Positions 1-9,310 of a DNA stretch of 64,000 bases are shown here, piece after piece. The notes beneath the pieces were generated by a model. That model had not been told where the DNA came from. It worked only from the letters and a program-made list of their open reading frames with translations, and ran no database searches. The DNA is from Tupaia tana. Lineage: Eukaryota; Chordata; Mammalia; Scandentia; Tupaiidae. Made by a program: the position numbers and the translations under genes. Each line of letters opens with the position of its first letter. Within the stretch, counting starts at the first letter, position 1. The stretch lies in NCBI GenBank assembly GCA_026018925.1, contig JAKSZU010000009.1, positions 81,435,090 through 81,499,089 on the forward strand, read 5' to 3'.

Positions 1-177
1 GTCAGCTCTCCATTTTGCCTATTGAAACTTCAGGAGCTGGAAAAAAAGCAGAGATGGTTATGATTTTTCTATTAATGTTTGGCTGGAATAAGGTGGGTAT
101 TCCAAAAAAAAAAGTATTCTGTTGTTAGGCAATCCTTTCCCTGGTCATTTTTCTGGGGGAACAGTCTTTTCTTAGAG
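1..177. other. non-coding, nothing recognised
   Basis: I see no exon, RNA gene or recognisable repeat here. Open frames that start in this stretch run into the low-complexity tract that follows and look like chance. Confidence 0.6.
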
Positions 178-412
178 GTTTTCTTCTTCTTCTTCTCCTC
201 CTCCTCCTCCTTCTCCTTCTCCTCCTCCTCTTTCTTTATTCTCCTCTTCCTCCTCTTCCTCCTCTGCCTTCTTTCTTTCTCCTCCTTTCTTTCTCTTCCT
301 CATCTTTTCCCCTCCTCCTCCTTCTTTCTCCTCCTTTTTTCTTCTTCTTCTCCTTCTACTTACCCTTCTATTTTTTTCTTTCTTCTCCTTCTTCTTTCTC
401 TTTTTTTTCTGT
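178..412. repeat. pyrimidine-rich (TTC/TCC)n microsatellite
   Basis: About 230 bp of almost pure C and T on the plus strand, made of drifting TTC, TCC and TTTC units. The Ser/Phe-rich frame on the plus strand and the Glu/Lys-rich frame on the minus strand follow from this composition and are not genes. Confidence 0.95.
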
Positions 413-519
413 TTGTCCCTCTTAATAGTTCTGAGTTGGCATCTTCTCCCGTCCCTTTTCTGGGATCTACGGGAGGTGGTAAGAAAATCCAGGATGATCA
501 CTGATGAGTTGTTTCTCAA

Positions 520-1224
520 ATTGTGAAGTCCCTATGTAGTCTGTCTTCTTATTTCATCTTTCAAAGTCTTCTTATGCTTGCTTGTTATGTCCAGGGAAGA
601 AAAGGACTATTTTGTCTTAACAAAATTCATTTAATTGATTGTTATCTCCCTATTGTCTTATTTTGTCTCTGCCTATTGACTTTGAAATACATAAATGTCT
701 CAACATTCTCACTGAAATAGACTTAATTTTCAAAATCTTATTACCTATCCAATGGACTATTGTGAAAGGCCTCCTAAATTATAAATACATATAATCAAAG
801 TATTTTTTCCTAACACAAAAATAGAGATACTAAAAATATGACAGAGTATTTAAAACAAAAACAACAACTTTCAGTCATGAAAGGTGCCCAGTGTTAGGCC
901 TCTTAGGATATTTTGATGGTTTAACTGCTACAAGGACAACATATCAGAACATTTAAAATTTGGACTGTTTCTCTAAACCTTAAAGTTAAGAGACTTGTAA
1001 TTCTAGTAGTTCTGAAGAAGATATCATGTCCTGCTAAGGTTATCAAGGAAGTATTCATACAGTGGCTGTTTGTGGAGAGCGGCCATTCTGAACAAACATG
1101 GTGACCTTCAGACATATGTGGAAACACAGTTTGTGAGTTTCATTTGTATAGCAATAAAAGCATTAGTATATAAATATGCTAACTGCCAAAACTGTAAAGC
1201 AGTATCTGTCTAAGGAAGCCATAT
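520..1224. other. non-coding, nothing recognised
   Basis: AT-rich sequence with no supported exon or named repeat. Its right part may be the upstream portion (U3) of the ERV LTR that ends near 1534, but I cannot place that LTR's 5' edge. Confidence 0.4.
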
Positions 1225-1339
1225 GTGTTATTTAGATTTTGCCCCAAAAGATTAGAAGAAACCAAATGGCTCCAGATGTTTTTGCATCATCAGCCAATTA
1301 ACATTTGAAAACAACTGGCTTTCCATTTCATTTCCTCTT

Positions 1340-1660
1340 TCCCCATTTTCTGCTCTATAAAATAAGAAACCTGAGGCTACTTTGAGGTGGTGACTTTCTC
1401 CATCAGAGAAGTCAGGCCCACCTGATCCTCTCTTGTCTATACTTGTATGTCTTTTTGTGTTTATTTTTATGTTTATTTCTAATCCACAGCTCCCCTACTC
1501 AGAAAAAACATGTTCTACTAAGTGGGTCCCAGCAAAGTGGCACCCAACATGGGGTTACTAAGCAAGCTCTGTTTTTTTTTTTTTTTTTTTCCTGGAGGGT
1601 TTTTGTCTTAAGTACTCTTTAGTTAAATTTCACAGGGAGAAGACAAAAATGGGAATCTTG
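1340..1660 (+). mobile_element. class II ERV LTR end, tRNA-Lys-like primer site and leader
   Basis: A promoter-like TATA box (CTCTATAAAATAAG, about 1353-1366) is followed by an LTR end ending in CA near 1534. A primer-binding-like site at 1538-1554 (TGGCACCCAACATGGGG) matches the lysine-type sites of betaretrovirus-like ERVs with a few changes. About 110 bp further on, after a poly-T tract, a GGGAGAAGACAAAAATGGG segment resembles the start of a gag gene. The rest of the provirus is not present, so this is a 5' fragment. The left edge of the LTR is not resolved. Confidence 0.5.
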
Positions 1661-1937
1661 TTAGGACTCCCTGTTGTATATCATTTTCTGATTTTTTTTC
1701 CCCTGACCTTGTTTTAGTTCTCTTTATGAACTGTTTTTTTGTTCTGGGAACCAAGGGCATGTTTTCTGTACAAAATTTAGGAAATTATTTTTGATACTAA
1801 CTTCACCACCCCAAGCTTTTAACATATAACATTTAGACATACATATCTCTGTCTTTAGGCAATTATGTCTCTATGTTTTACACCTGGCAGTAATTGAATG
1901 TATTCTGCTGAGCAGGTCCTGGCAGCTGTTTGTTTGT

Positions 1938-2020
1938 TTTTATTTTTAATTTTGCAAGAGGGCATGCGTGCTCACAGGAGAGAGGCAGAGAGAGAGAGGG
2001 AGAAAGGGAGAGAGAGAGAG

Positions 2021-2060
<40 letters not shown>

Positions 2061-2222
2061 TACCCTCATGGGTAATGGTCATACTGCAATCCCTTCTCCT
2101 CCATTTCTCCCTCCTTTTGAGATTTTGAGCATGCATGCACATGCACCTTGCATGTTTCTCGAGTGTCAGGTCCAGGACCTAATTCACACAGTCATGTGGG
2201 ATCAAACATAACCTTAGTACTC
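1938..2222 (-). mobile_element. tRNA-derived SINE, long type, degenerate
   Basis: The A-rich tail complement lies at the left and the tRNA-like head at the right, so the copy is on the minus strand. Its internal GA-rich segment has expanded into a (GA)n microsatellite at about 1985-2066. Confidence 0.75.
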
Positions 2223-2503
2223 TCAAGCTTTTATACAGTTATATAATCAGACTCGTTATTTCTTAGTAATGGACTACAGCACTTGTGTCATAGCTAAAAT
2301 ATCTATGCTACTGTCTAGGAGAAGGGGAAGAAAAATTCAAAAATACCTACCCATGTAGGTATTATTTCTTTTGAGTTTGAATGGGAAAATATTCACATAG
2401 ATGTTAATTATTTTTTATAAAGCTCTATTACCTTATAGGAGCATTGCTTCTGTTATACTATAGTTACATACAAACATTACCAGAGGTTTCCTAGTGAAGC
2501 TTT

Positions 2504-2505
2504 AT

Positions 2506-2546
<41 letters not shown>

Positions 2547-2778
2547 ATAGGGCTCATGTGCTTGCCAGAAAGACAGAAAGAGACAGAGAGATAGAAAGCA
2601 AGAAATCACCCCCCAGGGGGGATGACCACGCCATAATCCCTTCTCCTCCATTCTCCTCTCGGGATCTTGGGCACGCATGCACACACCCAGTGTGAATTTA
2701 AGTCACCAGGTCTGGGACTCGAACCATGGTTGACTACGTGGGAGTCCAGTGACATAGCCATTACACCAACTGCTGGTC
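2504..2778 (-). mobile_element. tRNA-derived SINE, long type
   Basis: A 34-bp T-tract (complement of the tail) is followed by the GCTATAGGG tail-proximal motif, the GGGATCTTGGGCACGCATG body motif, a B-box-like GGTCTGGGACTCGAACC and the head TGCTGGTCCC. This is a full-length copy. Confidence 0.9.
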
Positions 2779-2847
2779 CCAAACATTTTCCAGGACTCGA
2801 ACCGCAGTTGGCCATGTGGGATTCCCCACGCCTTAACCGTCATGCCT
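2779..2847 (-). mobile_element. SINE head fragment
   Basis: About 65 bp matching only the tRNA-like head (GGACTCGAACC). It sits directly against the preceding SINE and marks the left edge of the WDR70 pseudogene. Confidence 0.6.
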
Positions 2848-4200
2848 AAATTCCACTACAAACAGGCTCATAACCCAGGCACAGACACTTCTTGTGTGGC
2901 TTTTTCTTATGGTGGTAATGTCCTTGTTTCTCAAGGAGGTGATAATACATTAAAATTATGGGACATCCGACAGTTTTTTCTTTTTTTTTTTTTTTTTTTT
3001 TTGGAGAGGTTTTTGCTATAGGGCGCGTGCGCTCGCCAGACAGACAGAGAGAGACAGAGAGATAGAAAGCAGGAAATCACCCCCCAGGGGGGATGGCCAT
3101 GCCGCAATCCCTTCTCCTCCATTCTCCTCTCGGGATCCTGGGCACGCACGCACACGCGCCCGGAAACATGTTCCAGGACTCGAACCACAGTCGTTAGCCA
3201 TGTGGGATCCAGCACCTTAACCTTCACGCCACCTGCAGGCGCCCGACAGTTTAATAAGCCACTTTTTTCAGCTTCAGATCTTCCCACCATGTTCCCAATG
3301 ACTGACTGCTGTTTCAGTCCTGATGATAAACTCATAGTCACTGGTATGTCGGTTCAAAGAGGATGCGGCAGCGGCAAACTTGTTTTTTTCAAGCGTAGGA
3401 CTTTCCAAAGGGTGTATGAAATAGACATCACAGATCCAAGTGTTGTCCGTTGCCTCTGTCATCAAAGCTGAACCAGGTCATGGTTGGAACTGGAAATGGA
3501 TTGGCTAAGGCCTACTATGACCCCAACAAGAGTCAGAGGGGAGCAAAATTATGTGTGGTTAAAACCCAGCGGAAAGCGAAACAAGCAGAGACTCTAAGCC
3601 AAGACTACATCATCACCCCTCATTCCTTGCCTATGTTCCATGAGTTCCGCCAATGGAGTACAAGGAAACAGCTAGAGAAGGACAGACTGGATCCCCTAAA
3701 ATATCACAAATCTGAACCTCCTGTAGCATGCCCAGGTTGTTGTGGCCGAGTTGGAACCCATAGGGGCACTCTGTCATCCTACATTGTGAAGAACATTGCT
3801 TTGGACAAGACTGATGGCAGTAATCCCCGGGAAGCCATTTTGTGCCATGCCAAAGCAGCAGAAGACAATCCATCTTGGGTTTCTCCAGTATATTCCAAGA
3901 CTCAGCCCAAAATCATGTTTGCTCAAGTCGAATCTGATGATGAAGAAGCAAAGAATGAGCCTGAATGGAAAAAACATAAAATTCGAAGAGTCTTATTTCA
4001 GAACTGCTTGCGTGAAGGGGAAGGGATATGTGACAGGTTTTTTTTCTTTAATGCTTATAAAATAAAAAATACATTTTTATGAACAGATTTTATCCTTTGT
4101 ATTATTGAACCATTCAAAAGATTGATAGCTACCCTTCACTAAAATTGTGCTTATGTTTTCTTGTCTATAGTTATTAAACTGTGTTAGAAGTAAAAAAAAA
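2848..4200 (+). pseudogene. WDR70: WDR70 processed pseudogene, 5'-truncated
   Basis: The plus strand encodes the C-terminal part of WD repeat protein 70 without introns. It begins in a WD blade (FHYKQAH, then GGDNTLKLWDIRQF), continues through CCFSPDDKLIV and VYEIDITDPSVVRCL, then the post-WD region (QRGAKLCVVKTQRKAKQAET, SSYIVKNIALDKTD), and ends in FAQVESDDEEAKNEPEWKK. A frame change lies near 3470 and the normal stop after the final Lys-Ile is lost (TGA to CGA). A SINE splits the copy at 2977-3242. An A-tract at 4192-4201 probably ends the 3' UTR. Loss of introns, truncation and frameshifts show a dead retrocopy. I did not find a convincing target-site duplication. Confidence 0.9.
2977..3242 (-). 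mobile_element. SINE inserted in WDR70 pseudogene
   Basis: The pseudogene sequence CCGACAGTTT flanks the SINE on both sides (2967-2976 and 3243-3252), a clean 10-bp target-site duplication. The SINE is therefore younger than the WDR70 retrocopy. Confidence 0.95.
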
Positions 4201-4334
4201 ATGAAGTAACCATGTTGGAAATTAACTTGGTCCAATTGTATATTTTTAATAGTTAAATAATAGTTGGTGCTGTACCAGTTCCAATTTCCTGGTTTTGGTA
4301 ATTGCACTATGAGTATGTAAAATAGTAAGAGAAG
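4201..4334 (+). other. old interspersed repeat, left part
   Basis: This stretch and 4866-4940 together look like one old repeat or 3'-UTR-like unit (AACTCTCTGTACAATTTTTG near the right end) that was split by two SINEs. I cannot name the family. It may also be part of the WDR70 retrocopy's 3' UTR. Confidence 0.35.
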
Positions 4335-4345
4335 TTGAATGAAGG

Positions 4346-4591
4346 TTTTTTGTTTTGTTTTTGCCATAGGGTGCAATGTGCTTGCCAGAAAGAGACAGAG
4401 AGAGGGAAAGTGAGAAGTCATTCCCCCAGGGATGGCCACACTGCAATTCCTTTTACTCCACTCCTCTCTTGGGATTTTGGGCATGCACACACTTATGCCC
4501 AGTGTGATTTTCTAGCCACCAGGTTCAGGACTTGAACTGGGTTGGCCATGTGGGAATCTAGCCCCCTAACCACAACATCACCTACTGGCCT
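4346..4591 (-). mobile_element. SINE, first of a target-sharing pair
   Basis: A long-type copy flanked by TTGAATGAAGG (4335-4345) and CTGAATGAAGATT (4592-4604). The same target sequence appears a third time after the next SINE. Confidence 0.85.
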
Positions 4592-4603
4592 CTGAATGAA
4601 GAT

Positions 4604-4853
4604 TTTTTTTTTTGAGAGGTTTTTGCTATAGGGTATGTGTGCTCATCAGAAAGACAGAGAGACAGAGAGACAGAAAGCAAGAAATCACACCCCAGGCCAC
4701 ACCACAATCTCTTTTCTTCCATTCTCCTCTTGGGATCTTGGGCTCACATGCATATGTGCCCGGTGTGAGTTTAAGCCACCAGGTCTGGGACTCGAACCGT
4801 GGTTGACTACATGGGAGTTCAGCGACATAGCCATTATGCCATCTGCTGGCCTC
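4604..4853 (-). mobile_element. SINE, second of a target-sharing pair
   Basis: A long-type copy flanked by CTGAATGAAGATT (4592-4604) and TTGAATGAAGATTT (4854-4867). It shares its target with its left neighbour, so two insertions hit the same site in succession. Confidence 0.88.
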
Positions 4854-4956
4854 TTGAATGAAGATTTCACATGGGAACTCTCTGTACAATTTTTGTAATG
4901 TCTAGGTGAATATAAAATTATACAAAAATAAAATCCTAAAAAACATGATGCCTTAC

Positions 4957-5025
4957 CATTTGAAGTTTTACTAACTTCTATACTGTAACTTGAAATGTAT
5001 GTTCCACCATTATCATTGGGTGGTC
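4957..5025 (-). pseudogene. FNDC3C1: FNDC3C exon: start of FN3 domain (GPPNDNGG)
   Basis: Acceptor TTCTTCAG and donor GTAAGG are both good. The 69 bp join in phase with the preceding exon's last G to give GPPNDNGGTYISSYSIEVS, matching the DPPKDNGGATINKYVVEM stretch of FNDC3A. It is the most 3' exon I find. No stop codon lies inside it. Confidence 0.9.
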
Positions 5026-5359
5026 CTGAAGAAAAAAAAAAGAAAATAAAAATTATTGTTGTATAAACTGAAAAGGTCTTTCACTGGTATGTTATCTCAT
5101 AAATTAATAAAACTTTTTTCATAGAGGAGAAAAATACTAAGAGAAAATTTATAGTACATTAACATATGAATATTAATAAAAATTATAAAAACATAACTCA
5201 AGTTATATGCTTAAAATATTGTATGTGAAGCATTTAAATAGTATTTTAAAGCTCTTTGCAAGATTGATATACTAAGTATCTGTGCTATAAAGTCGATTTT
5301 TCTAGCTTAGAAGCAAAATAATTTGTATAAATATAATTCCTTTTTAAGGAACTATTTAT

Positions 5360-5516
5360 TTTATTTTATTTATAATATTTATTTATTTATAATAATTATT
5401 ATTTTTAAAAAATTTGCTGTAGGGCATGTGCACTCACCAGAGAGAGACAAAGAGAGAGAGAGGGTGGGAAAGTGAGAAAGCAAGCTGCCAGGTCTGGGAC
5501 TCAAACTGTGCTGGCT
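5360..5516 (-). mobile_element. SINE, short type, truncated
   Basis: AT-rich tail complement, GCTGTAGGGCATGTGC, a GA-rich body and a partial B box (GGTCTGGGACTC). The tRNA-like 5' head is cut off at the right. Confidence 0.65.
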
Positions 5517-5848
5517 TCAGTATAAATATAATTTATCGTCAAGCTGACATTTATCATTGATGTGGTCTTCTAATCATGGCCTCTATATTAGATGTAATCT
5601 TGCTTGTAATAGCCATAATATTTAAGGGCCCATATAAAGTTCAATAATGTTTTGTGTGAATTAATGAGATAGCAAAAGAGAACTCAACAGAGAACTAGAA
5701 AAACATTAGGTTTACATTTAAACTAATTTCATATACAAATGATTAATAGACTATTTTATAAAACTGAAGATACTTAGAGTAAGATTTCCTTTCCATAGTT
5801 AATGTTATAAGAGAGAGGGCAAATTTTAATTATAAAAACATTACTTAC

Positions 5849-5987
5849 CCCATCCAATTTTTACTAGGTGTGTGTAATTTTTTTCTTTTATATGTGGTTT
5901 GCCAGGGGATCCAGGCTTATTTGGACAGGTAGTATATTTTACTTCTCCACTGGGGTTACTTCTTCCTTCCAGATTGTAGGCAAATAT
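5849..5987 (-). pseudogene. FNDC3C1: FNDC3C exon: FN3 end and linker (TTCPNKPG)
   Basis: Acceptor CAAACAG and donor GTAAGT. The 139 bp read IFAYNLEGRSNPSGEVKYTT and then CPNKPGSPGKPH, parallel to VIAYNSEGKSNPSEVVEFTT and CPDKPGIPVKPS of FNDC3A. It keeps an open frame and the correct phases on both sides (0 at the start, 1 at the end). Confidence 0.93.
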
Positions 5988-6243
5988 CTGTTTGAGTAAA
6001 AGAAAACTGCAATAATATACTGTGAATGAATGTAAAATAAATAAACTTAAAATAAAGAAAAATACCTTGGTTAATTACGGAAATAAATGTCTGATTTGAA
6101 AATGTGCATAGTTTGCAAATACAAAGCAAATTATTTGAGTGAACATTTTGTTAACTAAATGTAAAGTAAGGTTTTAGTTTTCTCTAGTGAAGACTATGAT
6201 ATTTTAAAAACATGATATAAAGTAAAAAATTATAACCACACAC

Positions 6244-6330
6244 CCAAAACTTGTATGTAGTGCTTCTTTGAAGATTTCTTATAATGCATAAGAGGCCGCC
6301 TCCATCATATTTAAGTTTAAAACCTAACTC
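6244..6330 (-). pseudogene. FNDC3C1: FNDC3C exon: FN3 strand (GFKLKYDGGG...STTYKF)
   Basis: Acceptor TTTCCAG and a GTGTGT donor. The 29 codons read ELGFKLKYDGGGLL and RNLQRSTTYKFW, matching GYGFKPKYDGEDL and KNLRRSTKYKFKV. The frame is intact and phase 0 on both sides. Confidence 0.92.
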
Positions 6331-6451
6331 CTGGAAATGAAAGACAATGAATTTAGGAATAAGGCAGATCTGGGTCAAATTCCAGCTTCAACTTATTTTT
6401 CATCTGGGTGGTCCTGAAAAAGTACCTAAGTGTCTTTCAACATCACTTTCT

Positions 6452-6728
6452 TGGGACCAGCAGTTAGAATAATGGCTATGTCGCTGGACTCCCTTGTAGC
6501 CGACCATGGTTCGAGTCCTGGACCCGGTGGCTTAAACTCACGCCGGGCACGTGTGTGTACATGACCAGGATCCTGAGAGGAGAATGGAGAAGAAGGGATT
6601 GTGGCATGGCCATCTCCCCCAGCGGGGGGGGGGGGGGGGGGTGATTTCTCACTTTCTATCTCTCTATGTCTCTGTCTTTCTGGCGAGCCCACATGCCCTA
6701 TAGCAAAATCCTCTCCAAAAAAAAAAAA
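6452..6728 (+). mobile_element. SINE, long type
   Basis: Full-length copy flanked by ATCACTTTCT at 6442-6451 and 6729-6738. A run of about 17 G lies in the usually C/G-rich body segment. Confidence 0.93.
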
Positions 6729-6944
6729 ATCACTTTCTCTAAAAGAAAAAATGGAGGTAATTTCTACTTCGAAGGCCTCTTTATTAAAAAAGAGTTTAAT
6801 GAGATAATGTATGTGAAAACACTTAGCATATTACTTGTGAAACAGAATGCTTTTTGATATTAGCTATTTTATCTAAGTTGTGGAAAATAAACTCATATGT
6901 AACATAAAATTTACAGCTACTTTTTACAAAATAATTACTTTATC

Positions 6945-7106
6945 TAACTTTATTTATTTTATTTATTTATTTTAATTTGACCACACAGGGACAGAGTGAG
7001 AGAGAGAGAGTGAGAAAGCAAACCACCAGGTCCAGGACTCAAACTATGCTCAGCCATGTGGGAGTCCATGCCCTTAACCACCATGCCACCTGCTGCCCCC
7101 TACAGC
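6945..7106 (-). mobile_element. SINE, short type
   Basis: An ATTTATTT-rich tail complement, a short GA-rich body, then the B-box-like GGTCCAGGACTCAAAC and head. It lacks the long-type middle segment. Confidence 0.8.
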
Positions 7107-7129
7107 TACTTTTAAAATCAATTAGTCTA

Positions 7130-7409
7130 GGGTCAGTAGGTGGCATGGTGGGTAAGGTGCTAGACTATATCATTCCCAACCACAGTTCGAGTTCCAGACC
7201 TGGTGGCTTGAATATCATGCTGGACACATGTGCATGTGTGCCCCAAATCCTGGTAGAAGAATGGAGGTGAAGGGATTGTGGCATGGCCATCTTCCCACTC
7301 TGGGGGGTGGATTTCTCACTTTCCATCTCACCATCTCTCTTTGTCACTCTCTTGCAGGTGCATGCACCCTGTGGCAAAAATCTGAAGAAAAAAACAAACA
7401 AACAAAAAT
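7130..7409 (+). mobile_element. SINE, long type
   Basis: Head GGGTCAGTAGGTGGCATGG, long-type body and a tail ending in (AAAC)n. It lies immediately upstream of a second SINE. Confidence 0.85.
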
Positions 7410-7418
7410 TGATCAGTT

Positions 7419-7669
7419 GGGACCAGCGGATGGAATAATGGTTCTGTCACTGGACTCCCACGTTGTTGACTGTGGTTCAAGTCCTGGACCCAGTGGCTTA
7501 AAACTCACTCCAGGCATGTTTGTGTATGTGTGGCCAAAATCCAGAGAGGAAAATGGAGAAGAAGGATTGTCTATGTGGCCATCTCTCCAGGGGGGATTTC
7601 TCACTGACTGTCTCTGTCTCTATCTCTCTGGAGGGAACATGCACCCTATAGCAAAAATTTCTCTAAAAT
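7419..7669 (+). mobile_element. SINE, long type
   Basis: Head GGGACCAGCGGATGGAATAA, B-box-like GGTTCAAGTCC and tail motif CCCTATAGCAAAAATTTCTC. It is in tandem with the preceding copy. Confidence 0.87.
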
Positions 7670-8019
7670 ATTTTTGGTTAGTCTATTTAGTACATAGACT
7701 TGAAAATTCAGATCGTCCAGATAGGCCCCCAATTGAACTAACACACTTTTCTGAGACTCCATCCTGTAGTTATGGCTGCTGCTGCTTGTAGCTAATGTGC
7801 AAGGACTTGGGTACCTTCAGATCTCCCTGTGGAGTCTTGCCTAACCCTAGTTCTGCATTGGCCTCATCCAGAACACAGAAACTCGGGAATTATGCAAGTC
7901 CTGACTCATTTGATTGAGTGGAAAGTAAATTAATCAAATTAAAATATTTTCAAATGTGAAATGTACATAAAATATACCTAAAACAGGTTGAAAATTAAAG
8001 CTATGAAAAGAAATATTAC
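7670..8019 (-). other. FNDC3C intron, nothing recognised
   Basis: Intronic sequence between two FNDC3C exons, after the tandem SINE pair. I see no repeat or RNA gene in it. Confidence 0.5.
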
Positions 8020-8103
8020 AGAACCTGATTCTTCCATTTCTAAGACATAAGTAAGGCTGTTACTGGCGTTTATGTTAGCTGGGGCACACCATTCTAGTGA
8101 CAT
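8020..8103 (-). pseudogene. FNDC3C1: FNDC3C exon split by provirus, 3' half
   Basis: Reads SLEWCAPANINASNSLTYVL then EMEES, parallel to SLQWSKPSGTPSDEGISYIL then EMEEETSG in FNDC3A. The donor is GTAATA. Its left-hand partner on the coding strand lies at 12674-12733, beyond the whole provirus. The target-site copies are ACAT (8100-8103) and ACAC (12674-12677). Removing the provirus and one target copy gives a 140-bp exon with continuous FN3 homology. Confidence 0.92.
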
Positions 8104-8575
8104 TGCTGTAGAGTGCCACCGAATGAACAACCACCAAAGCCAGATTAAGTTTAAAGGGAGTCTTTATTAGCTGGCCAGCGACTACAGTCTGAGGCTCGGG
8201 GAGGAGTGAGGCACCGAGAGTCAGCACTGTAGCCCCAACTGAAGTTGGAGTAGTCTTTTTATAGGCGGTCATTTACCAGGGGTTTCTATGCAAGCAATTA
8301 CAGAAGCTGAATCAAGCAGGTTAATTATTTCTGAGGGGAGTGGGGATTCCATGTAAGCAGTTACATTGCTAAACAAAAGGGTTTCGGGCTAGTTAGCAAG
8401 GACAGTAGCAGGTACAGGATTTCGTCCCGGATATGGTTTTCTATATGGCCAGCACAAGCTATTTTCTCATGGGAAGAGCAAACAGGTTTACAGAAGCAGA
8501 CAGCCATGTTAGGGTAAGGGAACAAAATGGACAAACAGTTGTTCATGAGCAAGATCTAATATGCAGCCTTCCACA
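8104..8575 (-). repeat. provirus 1, 3' LTR
   Basis: A 472-bp LTR bounded by TG and CA. On its coding strand it ends in an AATAAA-containing segment (complement at 8162-8167). It is followed to the right by a C-rich run at 8576-8588, the complement of an AGAAGGGGGGAA polypurine tract, which fixes this LTR as the 3' one. Confidence 0.93.
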
Positions 8576-9060
8576 TTCCCCCCTTCTGATTTAGAGAATC
8601 AAGTAATTGATTCAGAGAAGGGGAACGGCTCATAGCAGGAGTGGAGAACCATGAGTTTGACAGATTGGATCTAGTCCTGAACAAAGTTAATGGGAAAATA
8701 GAGGACGCAAGGGCCAAAGAGAAGGGCAAGGTGTTTTTGAATGGTCAATGCAGGGGTCCTTGCCCCAGACATAAAGGCGAAGGCCATAGGAATGGCCACC
8801 CTCCCAGGTGTCGACCCAGTGATCAAGGGGTTGAACGACAGGGGATTGTAAGTGCCAGTGGAGGAGCAGGCACCAGTGGTTGAGAGAGGATCCAGGTGTA
8901 AGAGGGAAGTTTATGTGGGGAGGGGAGGGCAAGGGGGAAAAAGGAAAAGAAGTATCAAAAAAGTCAGCACAATTTGACCTTGAGGCGATCTGAGGAAGGC
9001 TGAAGTCCTCATCTTTGGGTCCTAGAGGCAGCGGCGTCAGGAAGCTGAACAGCAGACTTC
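8576..9060 (-). pseudogene. env: env remnant of provirus 1
   Basis: On the minus strand this corresponds to the C-terminal tail of the transmembrane subunit joined to a piece of the surface subunit. Compared with provirus 2, about 240 bp are missing at a short CAAGG repeat (near 8730), which removes the membrane-spanning segment. Stops and frame changes make it non-coding. Confidence 0.75.
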
Positions 9061-9310
9061 AAGTGGGAGCAATGAATTCAGGGATGCTTCTCAGTAACCT
9101 CGACAGCAGAAGGGGTGCTCAGGATAACAGTGAAAGTTCTGTCCCAGTGGGGTCAAGGGTGCCGGGAGTGTGGTGTCTGACCCAAACTGGGGTTTCAGGG
9201 TCCAAGGCCGGCTCTGTGTAGACTTCGCAGGGGCTAGGCAGTAGCTGCGGATGAGGCGGTTGGTCTCAGCGAGCGTCACCAGGAGAGCCTTCAGAGACTG
9301 TCCAGATTTG
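9060..9310 (-). pseudogene. pol: integrase C-terminal remnant, provirus 1
   Basis: A broken frame on the minus strand carries the VWVRHH-type motif seen in the C-terminal domain of gammaretroviral integrases, followed by the usual threonine/proline-rich stretch. It lies directly after gag, so everything from the gag C-terminus to the integrase core was lost. Confidence 0.7.

Noticed and set aside
79-519. Open frames over the pyrimidine tract on both strands
   Set aside because: Low-complexity translation of a (TTC/TCC)n repeat, with no domain or conserved start.
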